Origin: F1-60-MAGs149 sp037133215
GTDB lineage: Bacteria; Actinomycetota; Thermoleophilia; Gaiellales; F1-60-MAGs149
DNA: 17,433 bases
Assembly: GCA_037133215.1 (NCBI GenBank)
Contig: JBAXOM010000039.1
Span: 1-17,433 of the forward strand
Direction: 5' to 3'
A program made the position numbers and the translations under genes. Position 1 is the first letter of the stretch. Every line of letters begins with the position of its first letter. Under the pieces are notes generated by a model, which ran no database searches, had not been told where the DNA came from, and saw only the letters and a list, made by a program, of their open reading frames with translations. Below are positions 1 through 5,563 of the stretch, piece by piece.

Positions 1-12
1 CGGCGCTGGTGC

Positions 13-40
13 TTGCCGAGCAGGCTGCCCCGCGTAGAAT
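13..40 (+). promoter_or_regulatory. Candidate sigma70-type promoter of glyA, leaderless type
   Basis: A TTGCCG box at 13-18 (4 of 6 matches to TTGACA) and a TAGAAT box at 35-40 (5 of 6 matches to TATAAT) are separated by 16 bases. The -10 box ends six bases before the glyA ATG, so transcription would begin at or next to the start codon. No Shine-Dalgarno sequence lies before that ATG, which fits a leaderless message. Leaderless mRNAs with TANNNT boxes at this spacing are common in actinobacteria. The boxes are seen; promoter activity is inferred. Confidence 0.55.
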
Positions 41-46
41 CCCGCT

Positions 47-1342
47 ATGGCCACCAACGATATCTCTCTCGACACTCTCCGCACCGCTGGACTCGACGTA
101 GTCGACCCCGCGATTGCCGGCCTCCTCGACCGCGAGCTGGACCGCCAGCGCGACGAGCTCGAGCTGATCGCTTCCGAGAACTTCACGTGGCCATCCGTGA
201 TGGAAGCGGTCGGCAGCGTTGCGACGAACAAGTACGCCGAGGGCTACCCAGGTAAGCGCTACTACGGCGGTTGTGGAGTCGTCGACGAGATCGAGACGCT
301 CGCGATTGAGCGCGCTAAGAGCCTCTACGGGGCAGAACACGCCAACGTGCAGCCGCACGCCGGAGCGCAGGCCAACATGGCCGCCTACCTGGCGCTGCTG
401 TCGCCCGGCGACACGGTGCTTGCGCTTCGCCTCGACCACGGCGGTCATCTCACGCACGGCCACCCCGTCAATTCGTCGAGCAAGTACTACAACTTCGTGC
501 ACTACGGCGTCTCGCCAGAGACCGGCACGATCGACATGGAGGACGTCCGCAAGGCCGCGCATGAGCACAAGCCGAAGCTGATCGTGACCGGAGCGAGCGC
601 CTATCCGCGCACGCTCGATTTCGCTGCCTTCCGCGAGATTGCCGACGAAGTTGGCGCCAACTTTATGGTCGACATGGCGCACATCTCTGGTCTTGTCGCC
701 GGTGGTGTCCATCCGAGCCCGGTGCCGTATGCCGACGTCGTCACGTCGACGGTCCACAAGTCGCTGGCCGGTCCCCGCGCGGGATTCATCCTCTGCAAAG
801 AGGAGTGGCAGAAGAAGATCGACTCCGGTCTCTTCCCGGGACTGCAGGGCGGACCGCTCTGCCATGGCGTAGCTGGCAAGGCCGTCGCCTTTGGCATCGC
901 TGCAACGCCGGCCTTCAAGCAGTACCAGAAGCAGATCTGCCTCAACGCTCAGGCGCTCGCCGAGGGCCTTCTCGGTACCGGCAATCGGCTGGTCTCGGGC
1001 GGCACCGATACACACCTCGTGCTGCTCGATCTGCAGGAGGCTGCGTTCTCGGGCAAGGAACTCGAGGATCGTCTGCATTCGATGAGTGTCACGGTCAACC
1101 GCAACTCGATTCCGTTCGACCCGCGTCCCGCGATGGAGACCAGCGGCGTGCGTATCGGCACCCCAGCGGCCACGATGCGCGGTCTCGACGAGGCCGACTT
1201 CCTCAACGTCGGCCGAATCATCGGTTCGGCCGTGGCCGAGGATGCGGATCTCGATCTGCTCCGCGGCGAAGTCGAGTCGATCCTGGCCCGCCACCCGCTC
1301 TACGCGGGCATGCGCGGCTTTAGTTCGATTCACGCTGGTTGA
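47..1342 (+). CDS. glyA: Serine hydroxymethyltransferase
   Basis: This cytoplasmic PLP enzyme converts serine and tetrahydrofolate to glycine and 5,10-methylene-tetrahydrofolate, feeding one-carbon metabolism. The protein has 431 residues, normal for the family. Visible marks are ELIASENF at 38-45, KRYYGG at 70-75, NVQPHAGAQAN at 100-110, LDHGGHLTHG at 129-138, VDMAHISGLVA at 208-218 and the PLP-binding lysine K238 in STVHKSLAGPR. The C-terminal region carries the expected TSGVRIGTPA block. Small departures from the usual consensus occur, such as PLCHGVAGKAVAF where PLMH-IAAKAVAF is typical, but no catalytic residue looks lost. The ATG at 47 is preferred because the family N-terminus follows it and a TAGAAT box sits six bases upstream. 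It precedes a wecA-like gene and the atp cluster, an order I recall from other actinobacteria. Confidence 0.97.
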   Translation: MATNDISLDTLRTAGLDVVDPAIAGLLDRELDRQRDELELIASENFTWPSVMEAVGSVATNKYAEGYPGKRYYGGCGVVDEIETLAIERAKSLYGAEHANVQPHAGAQANMAAYLALLSPGDTVLALRLDHGGHLTHGHPVNSSSKYYNFVHYGVSPETGTIDMEDVRKAAHEHKPKLIVTGASAYPRTLDFAAFREIADEVGANFMVDMAHISGLVAGGVHPSPVPYADVVTSTVHKSLAGPRAGFILCKEEWQKKIDSGLFPGLQGGPLCHGVAGKAVAFGIAATPAFKQYQKQICLNAQALAEGLLGTGNRLVSGGTDTHLVLLDLQEAAFSGKELEDRLHSMSVTVNRNSIPFDPRPAMETSGVRIGTPAATMRGLDEADFLNVGRIIGSAVAEDADLDLLRGEVESILARHPLYAGMRGFSSIHAG

Positions 1343-1345
1343 GTC

Positions 1346-1397
1346 GGCGGGATCAGCTTTGCTTTGGGGTCTGACTCCAAAGCAAAGCTGATCCGCC
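1346..1397 (+). repeat. Long near-perfect hairpin between glyA and the wecA-like gene
   Basis: The arm at 1346-1367 pairs with 1377-1397 over 21 base pairs with a single bulged G. Pairing can continue through GGT/ACT (with one G-T wobble) to a three-base CTG loop. The element starts four bases after the glyA stop and has no T-tract, so it is not a classical intrinsic terminator. The central GGGGTCTGAC core resembles REP-like palindromes seen in many copies in some genomes, a similarity from memory. It could act as a terminator, an mRNA 3' stabiliser or a mobile palindrome. The structure itself is certain; the role is not. Confidence 0.8.
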
Positions 1398-1408
1398 TAC
1401 TCCACAGG

Positions 1409-1414
1409 TACCCT
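1409..1414 (+). promoter_or_regulatory. TANNNT box six bases before the wecA-like GTG
   Basis: TACCCT at 1409-1414 ends six bases before GTG 1421, the same distance as in front of glyA. No good -35 box is visible. It may be the -10 box of a leaderless transcript. Alternatively, GAGG at 1415-1418 may act as a ribosome site, although only two bases separate it from the GTG. Confidence 0.3.
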
Positions 1415-1420
1415 GAGGAC

Positions 1421-2593
1421 GTGGTACCCGACTCGCTCTCTCGACTCGTCGTCGCTCCGTCGGCGATCTATGCGCTGCTGATTGCGGCGGTGATCACGTT
1501 CGCGTTGACGCCGCTAGCGATGCGCGCGGCGTGGCGGCTGGGCGTTGTCGATCGACCAGGGGGGCGACGGATTCATGACCGACCAATCCCGTTGCTCGGC
1601 GGGATCGCGATCTTTCTCGGCATCCTCGTGGCCGTCCTGCCGAACCTTGACGTTGATCGGCGCTACGCCAGCATCCTGATCGGCGCCGGGTTGATCTGCC
1701 TGCTCGGCGTGATCGACGATCGCTTTGGCATTCCGCCGCTGCCGAAGTTGCTGGGCCAGATCGCCTGCGCGGCGATCCCGGTCGCGACCGGAATGACGAT
1801 CGACTCGATCACGGTTCCGTTCATCGAACCAAGCACCGTCTCGTTCGGCGTATTGGCCTACCCGTTGACGATGATCTTCATCGTCGCCGTTGCGAACGTG
1901 GTCAATCTCGCCGACGGTATGGACGGGCTGGCGGCCGGCGTCTGTGGGATTAGTGCACTGACGTTTGCGATCCTCGCGCTCTCGCTCGGCCGCATCTCGG
2001 CGGGTGTCATGGCAGCTGCAGTAGCGGGTGCGTGTTTCGGTTTCCTGCCCTGGAACTTCAACCCCGCCAAGGTGTTCATGGGCGATTCGGGCGCGCTCGT
2101 GCTCGGCTTCTTGTTGGCCTGCGTCTCGATCCAGGGGGTCATGAAGACGGCGGCTGCGCTGTCGCTCGTGTTCCCGCTCGTCGTCTTGCTCGTACCGATT
2201 CTCGATACCTCCTTCGTGATCCTCAAGCGGCTTAAGTCGGGCCGCTCAATCGCCAGTGCCGACAAGAGTCACTTCCATCATCGGCTGCTGCGCGTCGGCT
2301 ACACCCAGCGTCAGGCGGTCGGTCTGCTCTACGCCTGGTCGGGTGTGTTGGCGGCATTTGCACTCGCCATCAGGCTTTTCCCGTACCGCACGGAAGGCAC
2401 CTGGAATCTCTGGCCGACGATCGGTCTGACGCTGTTTGGATTGATTGCCTTGTTCGTGACGTACTACGTCGTCGTCGCGCTCGAGATCATCAAGTACCGC
2501 CACCTGCGGCGGTTCGGATTGCTGCGCCATTCGGCGGCAACGGACGAGACGCCGGTGCCGCGACCGTCGTTCCGCCGCCGCGCGCGCGCCTAA
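1421..2593 (+). CDS. WecA/TagO/MraY-family undecaprenyl-phosphate sugar-1-phosphate transferase
   Basis: This is an integral membrane enzyme of the glycosyltransferase 4 family. It transfers a sugar-1-phosphate, probably GlcNAc-1-P, from a UDP-sugar to undecaprenyl phosphate and so starts cell-wall polymer or O-antigen-type synthesis. With the GTG start it has 390 residues and about eleven hydrophobic segments. Family motifs are all present: GVIDDR at 96-101, NVVNLADGMDGLA at 159-171, FMGDSG at 219-224 and HFHHRLL at 284-290. The HxxHR-type motif and the overall pattern favour WecA/TagO (also called rfe in actinobacteria) over MraY. The C-terminus is basic and cytoplasmic. The frame stays open upstream to a TTG at 1364, but that start lies inside the hairpin and adds residues unlike the family, so GTG 1421 is preferred. 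Neighbours match the actinobacterial rfe-atpI-atpB arrangement. Confidence 0.9.
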   Translation: MVPDSLSRLVVAPSAIYALLIAAVITFALTPLAMRAAWRLGVVDRPGGRRIHDRPIPLLGGIAIFLGILVAVLPNLDVDRRYASILIGAGLICLLGVIDDRFGIPPLPKLLGQIACAAIPVATGMTIDSITVPFIEPSTVSFGVLAYPLTMIFIVAVANVVNLADGMDGLAAGVCGISALTFAILALSLGRISAGVMAAAVAGACFGFLPWNFNPAKVFMGDSGALVLGFLLACVSIQGVMKTAAALSLVFPLVVLLVPILDTSFVILKRLKSGRSIASADKSHFHHRLLRVGYTQRQAVGLLYAWSGVLAAFALAIRLFPYRTEGTWNLWPTIGLTLFGLIALFVTYYVVVALEIIKYRHLRRFGLLRHSAATDETPVPRPSFRRRARA

Positions 2594-2627
2594 CCGACGC
2601 TGGGCAGACGATTGCCGGAACCATCCC

Positions 2628-2636
2628 TGCTAGGTT
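2628..2636 (+). promoter_or_regulatory. Candidate extended -10 promoter for the atp cluster
   Basis: TGCTAGGTT at 2628-2636 fits an extended -10 element (TGN followed by TANNNT). It would start a transcript near 2643, within the leader hairpin and upstream of the AtpZ-like gene. No convincing -35 box was found at normal spacing; the TTGCCG at 2612-2617 is only 13 bases away. This is a weak call based on sequence match alone. Confidence 0.25.
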
Positions 2637-2637
2637 T

Positions 2638-2665
2638 CCTGTCGCCCGGATACGGGCACGACAGG
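2638..2665 (+). promoter_or_regulatory. Leader hairpin before the atp cluster
   Basis: CCTGTCG at 2638-2644 pairs with CGACAGG at 2659-2665. CCCG at 2645-2648 pairs with CGGG at 2653-2656, leaving a GATA loop and a two-base bulge. The hairpin ends six bases before the GGGAGG ribosome site at 2671-2676. There is no T-tract. It may influence translation or mRNA stability of the cluster, or end the wecA-like transcript. Confidence 0.5.
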
Positions 2666-2681
2666 GGACCGGGAGGTCATC

Positions 2682-2891
2682 ATCGCCGGCACGGGAAGCA
2701 ACGGGGGAGCAGACGCCTCGGGCCTCGCAGCCGGCATGACGATCATCGCGGGCATCCTGTTGGGAGGAGGCGTCGGCGCAGCCGTCGGTTACTTCACTGG
2801 TCATCTCGCCGGCGGCATTATGGTCGGCAGTTCGATCGGGCTCGTGCTCGGCTTCTACCTGCTTTACATCCAATACTTCAAACCACGATGA
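2682..2891 (+). CDS. AtpZ-like small membrane protein of the ATP synthase cluster
   Basis: A short hydrophobic protein with two predicted membrane helices, resembling the AtpZ/AtpI group found just upstream of atpB in many bacteria. These proteins are thought to help assemble the c-ring or handle cations. The glycine-rich first helix (IIAGILLGGGVGAAVGYF) and the second helix ending GFYLLYIQYF fit the family. The start is uncertain. A strong GGGAGG at 2671-2676 is followed, after five bases, by ATC 2682 in frame. No ATG, GTG or TTG occurs in frame between the upstream stop at 2631 and ATG 2736. Starting at 2736 would give 51 residues, lacks a ribosome site and removes the residues before the first helix. 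I therefore give ATC 2682 (69 residues) as the tentative start. The stop overlaps the next start as ATGA. Confidence 0.65.
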   Translation: MAGTGSNGGADASGLAAGMTIIAGILLGGGVGAAVGYFTGHLAGGIMVGSSIGLVLGFYLLYIQYFKPR

Positions 2892-3307
2892 CTCTGAGCC
2901 CCACACGACGCCGCGTCGCCTTCGGTCTCCGCTTTGCGGCGGTCGTCCCGTGCCTGATCGCGTTGCCGGTCTTCTACCTGGCAGGCTGGTCGCTGTGGGC
3001 GTGGGGATTGTCGGCGTTGCTCTTGCTCGCGAACATCGCGATCGCCTTCGGTTCGGACTGGTTTTCCCATGGCCGTACGCAGGTGATGGCCGTTGGCATC
3101 GTTGGTGTCAGCCTCATCTCGCGGGCCTGGTTGACCTTCGGAGCGCTCTTCATTATCGCCTGGACGGTCGACCGAAAAGTGGGTGTCGCCGCCGCCGGAG
3201 CGTTCCTCGTTTACTTTACCGTGGACATGGTCGCTCGCTCGATAAGCCACGTACTTCTCCGCGGTGACGCGACGCATTCTGCGGCGACGCCGGAGGCCTC
3301 CGTATGA
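2888..3307 (+). CDS. AtpI-like ATP synthase accessory membrane protein
   Basis: A 139-residue membrane protein with about four hydrophobic helices (roughly residues 13-30, 32-50, 58-78 and 85-110), a basic N-terminus and a polar C-terminal tail. Position between the AtpZ-like gene and atpB, size and helix count match the ATP synthase subunit I group, which is poorly conserved in sequence and is implicated in c-ring assembly. ATGA overlaps on both sides (2888-2891 and 3304-3307) point to translational coupling with its neighbours. The frame continues open upstream to TTG 2612, but that stretch is the wrong frame of the AtpZ-like gene and has an arginine-rich nonsense composition, so ATG 2888 is the start. 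Assignment rests mainly on context and topology. Confidence 0.7.
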   Translation: MTLSPTRRRVAFGLRFAAVVPCLIALPVFYLAGWSLWAWGLSALLLLANIAIAFGSDWFSHGRTQVMAVGIVGVSLISRAWLTFGALFIIAWTVDRKVGVAAAGAFLVYFTVDMVARSISHVLLRGDATHSAATPEASV

Positions 3308-4179
3308 CCCGTCGTCTTGGCTTCATCGTGGCCGCTCTGATCGGCATTCTCGCCTTGCCGACGTCCGCCTTCGCGGCGGCCGAGACGAACTTCCAGCCCG
3401 TCGAGGAGTTCATCAACCAGTACTGGACGTCGATCACGTTCGGACCGCTCGAGATCGGTATCTCGAAGCTCGTCGTCTACCTCTGGCTCGGCATGCTGGT
3501 CTCCGTCGTGCTGACGCTGTGGATCGTGCGCGGGGGGCTGCGCACGCAGCCTGGTCGCACCCAGACCGTGGTCGAGTTGCTCTACACCTTCTCGGAGACG
3601 AACATTGGTCAGTCGACGCTGCCAAAGGCTGCTTTCGCGCGCTGGTTCCCGTATGTCGCCTCGCTATTCGTCTTCATTTGGACGCTGAACATGATCAGCT
3701 TCATCCCACTTCCGCTCGACACGCACAACCCACTCTGGGGACCGATTCCCGGACTGACGATCTACGCGGCCACGTCGAACCTGTCGGTCACATTGACCTT
3801 GACGATCTTGACGATTGGCATCTCGCACGTTGAGGGCATCCGCGCCAATGGCGTCGTCGCCTACTTCCGCAGTTGGGTGCCGCCGTGCCCACCCGCACTC
3901 AAGCCCGTTCTGATCGTCCTCGAGGTGCTGTCTCAGGTGCTGCGCGTGATTTCGCTCAGCGTCCGGCTCTTCGCCAACATGCTCGCTGGCCATCTGCTGA
4001 TCATTATGTGTATCGGCTTCGTGATCCTGCTCGGCAAACTGTTCGTCGCACCGATCGCAATTCCGATCGCTGTTGTGTTCTATATCTTTGAATGGGGCCT
4101 GGTGGCGTCGCTTCAGGCCTATATTTTTGCGATGCTCTCAGGCATCTACATCGGCTCGGCTATCGAGCCTCACCACTAA
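3304..4179 (+). CDS. atpB: ATP synthase Fo subunit a
   Basis: Subunit a forms the proton half-channels beside the c-ring. The protein has 291 residues. The essential arginine is R221 in SLSVRLFANMLAGH, followed by H230. Near the C-terminus FEWGLVASLQAYIFAML supplies E263 and Q271. The H230/E263 pair is the common arrangement and the swap of the E. coli E219/H245 pair. The N-terminus (MTRRLGFIVAALIGILALPT, then SAFAAAETNF) looks like a cleavable signal peptide with a possible AFA cut near residue 24, which many subunit a proteins lack. The RLFANMLAGH block looks more like proteobacterial or mitochondrial subunit a than the mycobacterial form I recall. The start ATG overlaps the stop of the AtpI-like gene as ATGA. 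Confidence 0.97.
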   Translation: MTRRLGFIVAALIGILALPTSAFAAAETNFQPVEEFINQYWTSITFGPLEIGISKLVVYLWLGMLVSVVLTLWIVRGGLRTQPGRTQTVVELLYTFSETNIGQSTLPKAAFARWFPYVASLFVFIWTLNMISFIPLPLDTHNPLWGPIPGLTIYAATSNLSVTLTLTILTIGISHVEGIRANGVVAYFRSWVPPCPPALKPVLIVLEVLSQVLRVISLSVRLFANMLAGHLLIIMCIGFVILLGKLFVAPIAIPIAVVFYIFEWGLVASLQAYIFAMLSGIYIGSAIEPHH

Positions 4180-4192
4180 CGTCCGTTTAACC

Positions 4193-4198
4193 AGGAGG
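4193..4198 (+). promoter_or_regulatory. Strong ribosome binding site of atpE
   Basis: A perfect AGGAGG lies ten bases before the atpE ATG, in the 29-base gap after atpB. It is the strongest such site in the atp block. This fits the need for many c-subunits per complex. Most other atp genes here have weak or no visible site and probably rely on coupling. Confidence 0.8.
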
Positions 4199-4208
4199 AT
4201 CACGTCAC

Positions 4209-4457
4209 ATGGCACTTACCGATCAGGGACTCGTCGACGCTGCAAAGGCGATCGCACTAGGTCTCGGCACTGGCTTCGGCGCAATCGGCCCCGGCGTGGG
4301 CGTGGGTTACTTGATCGGTAAGACGATCGAGGGCGTTTCCCGCCAGCCCGAGATGCGCAGCGACCTTCAGGGCATGATGTTCCTGGGTCTGGCCCTTACC
4401 GAGGCCATCACGTTCTATGCCCTCCTGATGAGTTTCGTCGCGTTCTTCATCGCCTGA
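4209..4457 (+). CDS. atpE: ATP synthase Fo subunit c
   Basis: The c-ring subunit, 82 residues, is a two-helix hairpin. Helix 1 carries the glycine-rich packing motif GLGTGFGAIGPGVGVG from residue 18. The polar loop is RQPE at 45-48. The ion-binding carboxylate is E65 in LALTEAITFY. Using Ilyobacter numbering, the sodium ligands Q32, S66 and T67 are V32, A66 and I67 here, so the ring is predicted to be proton-coupled. A perfect AGGAGG precedes the ATG. The next gene, atpF, follows after four bases. Confidence 0.97.
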   Translation: MALTDQGLVDAAKAIALGLGTGFGAIGPGVGVGYLIGKTIEGVSRQPEMRSDLQGMMFLGLALTEAITFYALLMSFVAFFIA

Positions 4458-4461
4458 TCTG

Positions 4462-5007
4462 ATGCAGTCGCTGACTCTTGCAGAAGCGGGTGGAGCCGGG
4501 CTGATTCAGCCTGAGCTTGGCCTCAGCCTATGGACGCTGATTACGTTCTTGATCGTCCTGTTCATCCTGAAGAAGTATGCCTTCGGACGGATCGCAGGAC
4601 TGCTCGACGAGCGCCGCGAGGCGGTTCGTGCCAACTTGGCAGCAGCCGAGGGCTCCCGCGAGGAGGCCGAGCGTCTGCTCGAGGAGTACAAGGCACAGCT
4701 TGCCGCGTCGAAGCACGAGGCTACCGAAATTCTCGATCGTGCTCGGGCTACGGCAGCCGAGCAACAGCGTCAGCTGGTCGAGGAGATCGCAGCCGAGCGC
4801 GAGCGCGGTATTGCCGCGGCACAGCAGGCGATTGCGGCGGAGACGCAGCAGTCGCTCGATCGCATCAAGATGGAGATCGCTGATCTCACGTTGCTCGCGA
4901 CCGAGAAAGTGCTCGGTCACGCGCTCGATGAGAAGGAGCAGAAGCGACTCGTGGAGGAGGCGCTTGCGGGCGTTGACTTCTCGGCGCTGCACGGAGGCTC
5001 CAACTAA
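4462..5007 (+). CDS. atpF: ATP synthase Fo subunit b
   Basis: The peripheral stalk subunit, 181 residues. One membrane helix lies at about 22-40 (LWTLITFLIVLFILKKYAF). A long charged helix from about 48 to 160, rich in Ala, Glu, Arg and Gln, forms the coiled-coil dimer. The SLDRIKMEIADLTLLATEKV segment matches the C-terminal delta-binding region of bacterial b subunits. The start lies four bases after the atpE stop with no clear ribosome site, which suggests coupling. The length is slightly above the common 156-170 residues because of an extra N-terminal stretch. Confidence 0.95.
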   Translation: MQSLTLAEAGGAGLIQPELGLSLWTLITFLIVLFILKKYAFGRIAGLLDERREAVRANLAAAEGSREEAERLLEEYKAQLAASKHEATEILDRARATAAEQQRQLVEEIAAERERGIAAAQQAIAAETQQSLDRIKMEIADLTLLATEKVLGHALDEKEQKRLVEEALAGVDFSALHGGSN

Positions 5008-5009
5008 GC

Positions 5010-5552
5010 GTGAGTATCGCTACCCCGTATGCCACAGCGCTGTACAGCGCTGCGACCGAGGCCAAGCGCCTGCGTGAGGTCGATGCCGACCTCGCTGCTG
5101 TCGCGCGTGCCGTGCGGGAAAACGCTGCGCTGTCGCGCACGTTGGCCAATCCGGCGATCTCGCGCGATGCCAAGACTCGTGTCTTCGCTGCCCTCTGTAA
5201 GGGTGGAGATCCTCTCGTTGTCCATTTTCTCGAGGTTCTGCAGGATCATCGCCGACTCGGCGCCCTGCTCGAGATCCAGAGTGCGTTCGCAGATCGCGTG
5301 CGCCTCGCCCAGAACGAACTGGCTGTCGAATTAACGACAGCGGTTGCTATTGATGACAAGACGGCCGACAAGGTTCAGAAGCAGCTTGCTGCTGCGACTG
5401 GACTGGCCGTGACCATGGATCGCACTGTCGATCCGAGCATTCTGGGTGGCGTGGTCCTTCGGGTCCGCGACCGCCTTGTCGACGCCTCGTTGCGTCGTCG
5501 CCTTGACCTTCTCGGCCGCGACCTGCGTGCCGCCCGCATCCCCACCGTCTGA
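5010..5552 (+). CDS. atpH: ATP synthase F1 subunit delta
   Basis: This subunit links the peripheral stalk to the top of F1 (OSCP family), 180 residues, the usual length. The N-terminus reads SIATPYATALYSAATE, the typical helical-domain opening. The C-terminal signature DPSILGGVVLRVRDRLVDAS is clear. It starts with GTG at 5010, two bases after the atpF stop. A GGAGG at 4993-4997 inside the end of atpF could serve it at 12-base spacing. The gene lies between b and alpha as in most atp operons. Confidence 0.95.
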   Translation: MSIATPYATALYSAATEAKRLREVDADLAAVARAVRENAALSRTLANPAISRDAKTRVFAALCKGGDPLVVHFLEVLQDHRRLGALLEIQSAFADRVRLAQNELAVELTTAVAIDDKTADKVQKQLAAATGLAVTMDRTVDPSILGGVVLRVRDRLVDASLRRRLDLLGRDLRAARIPTV

Positions 5553-5563
5553 CGGAGAAAAAC

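Noticed and set aside
1..46. Possible end of an upstream gene (a frame closing at TAG 35-37)
   Set aside because: There are only eleven codons, with no recognisable residues. The same TAG is part of the TAGAAT promoter box, so no gene can be claimed.
1364..1420. TTG 1364 as the start of the wecA-like gene
   Set aside because: It lies inside the long hairpin, has no ribosome site, and the added residues do not resemble the family N-terminus.
1407..1429. Direct repeat GGTACCC at 1407-1413 and 1423-1429 around the wecA-like start
   Set aside because: Two seven-base copies are too short to separate from chance, and no further copies are nearby to suggest an operator array.
2612..2887. Upstream extension of the AtpI-like frame from TTG 2612
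   Set aside because: Residues are Arg/His/Gly-rich nonsense and the same bases encode the AtpZ-like protein in another frame. ATG 2888 with the ATGA overlap explains the start.
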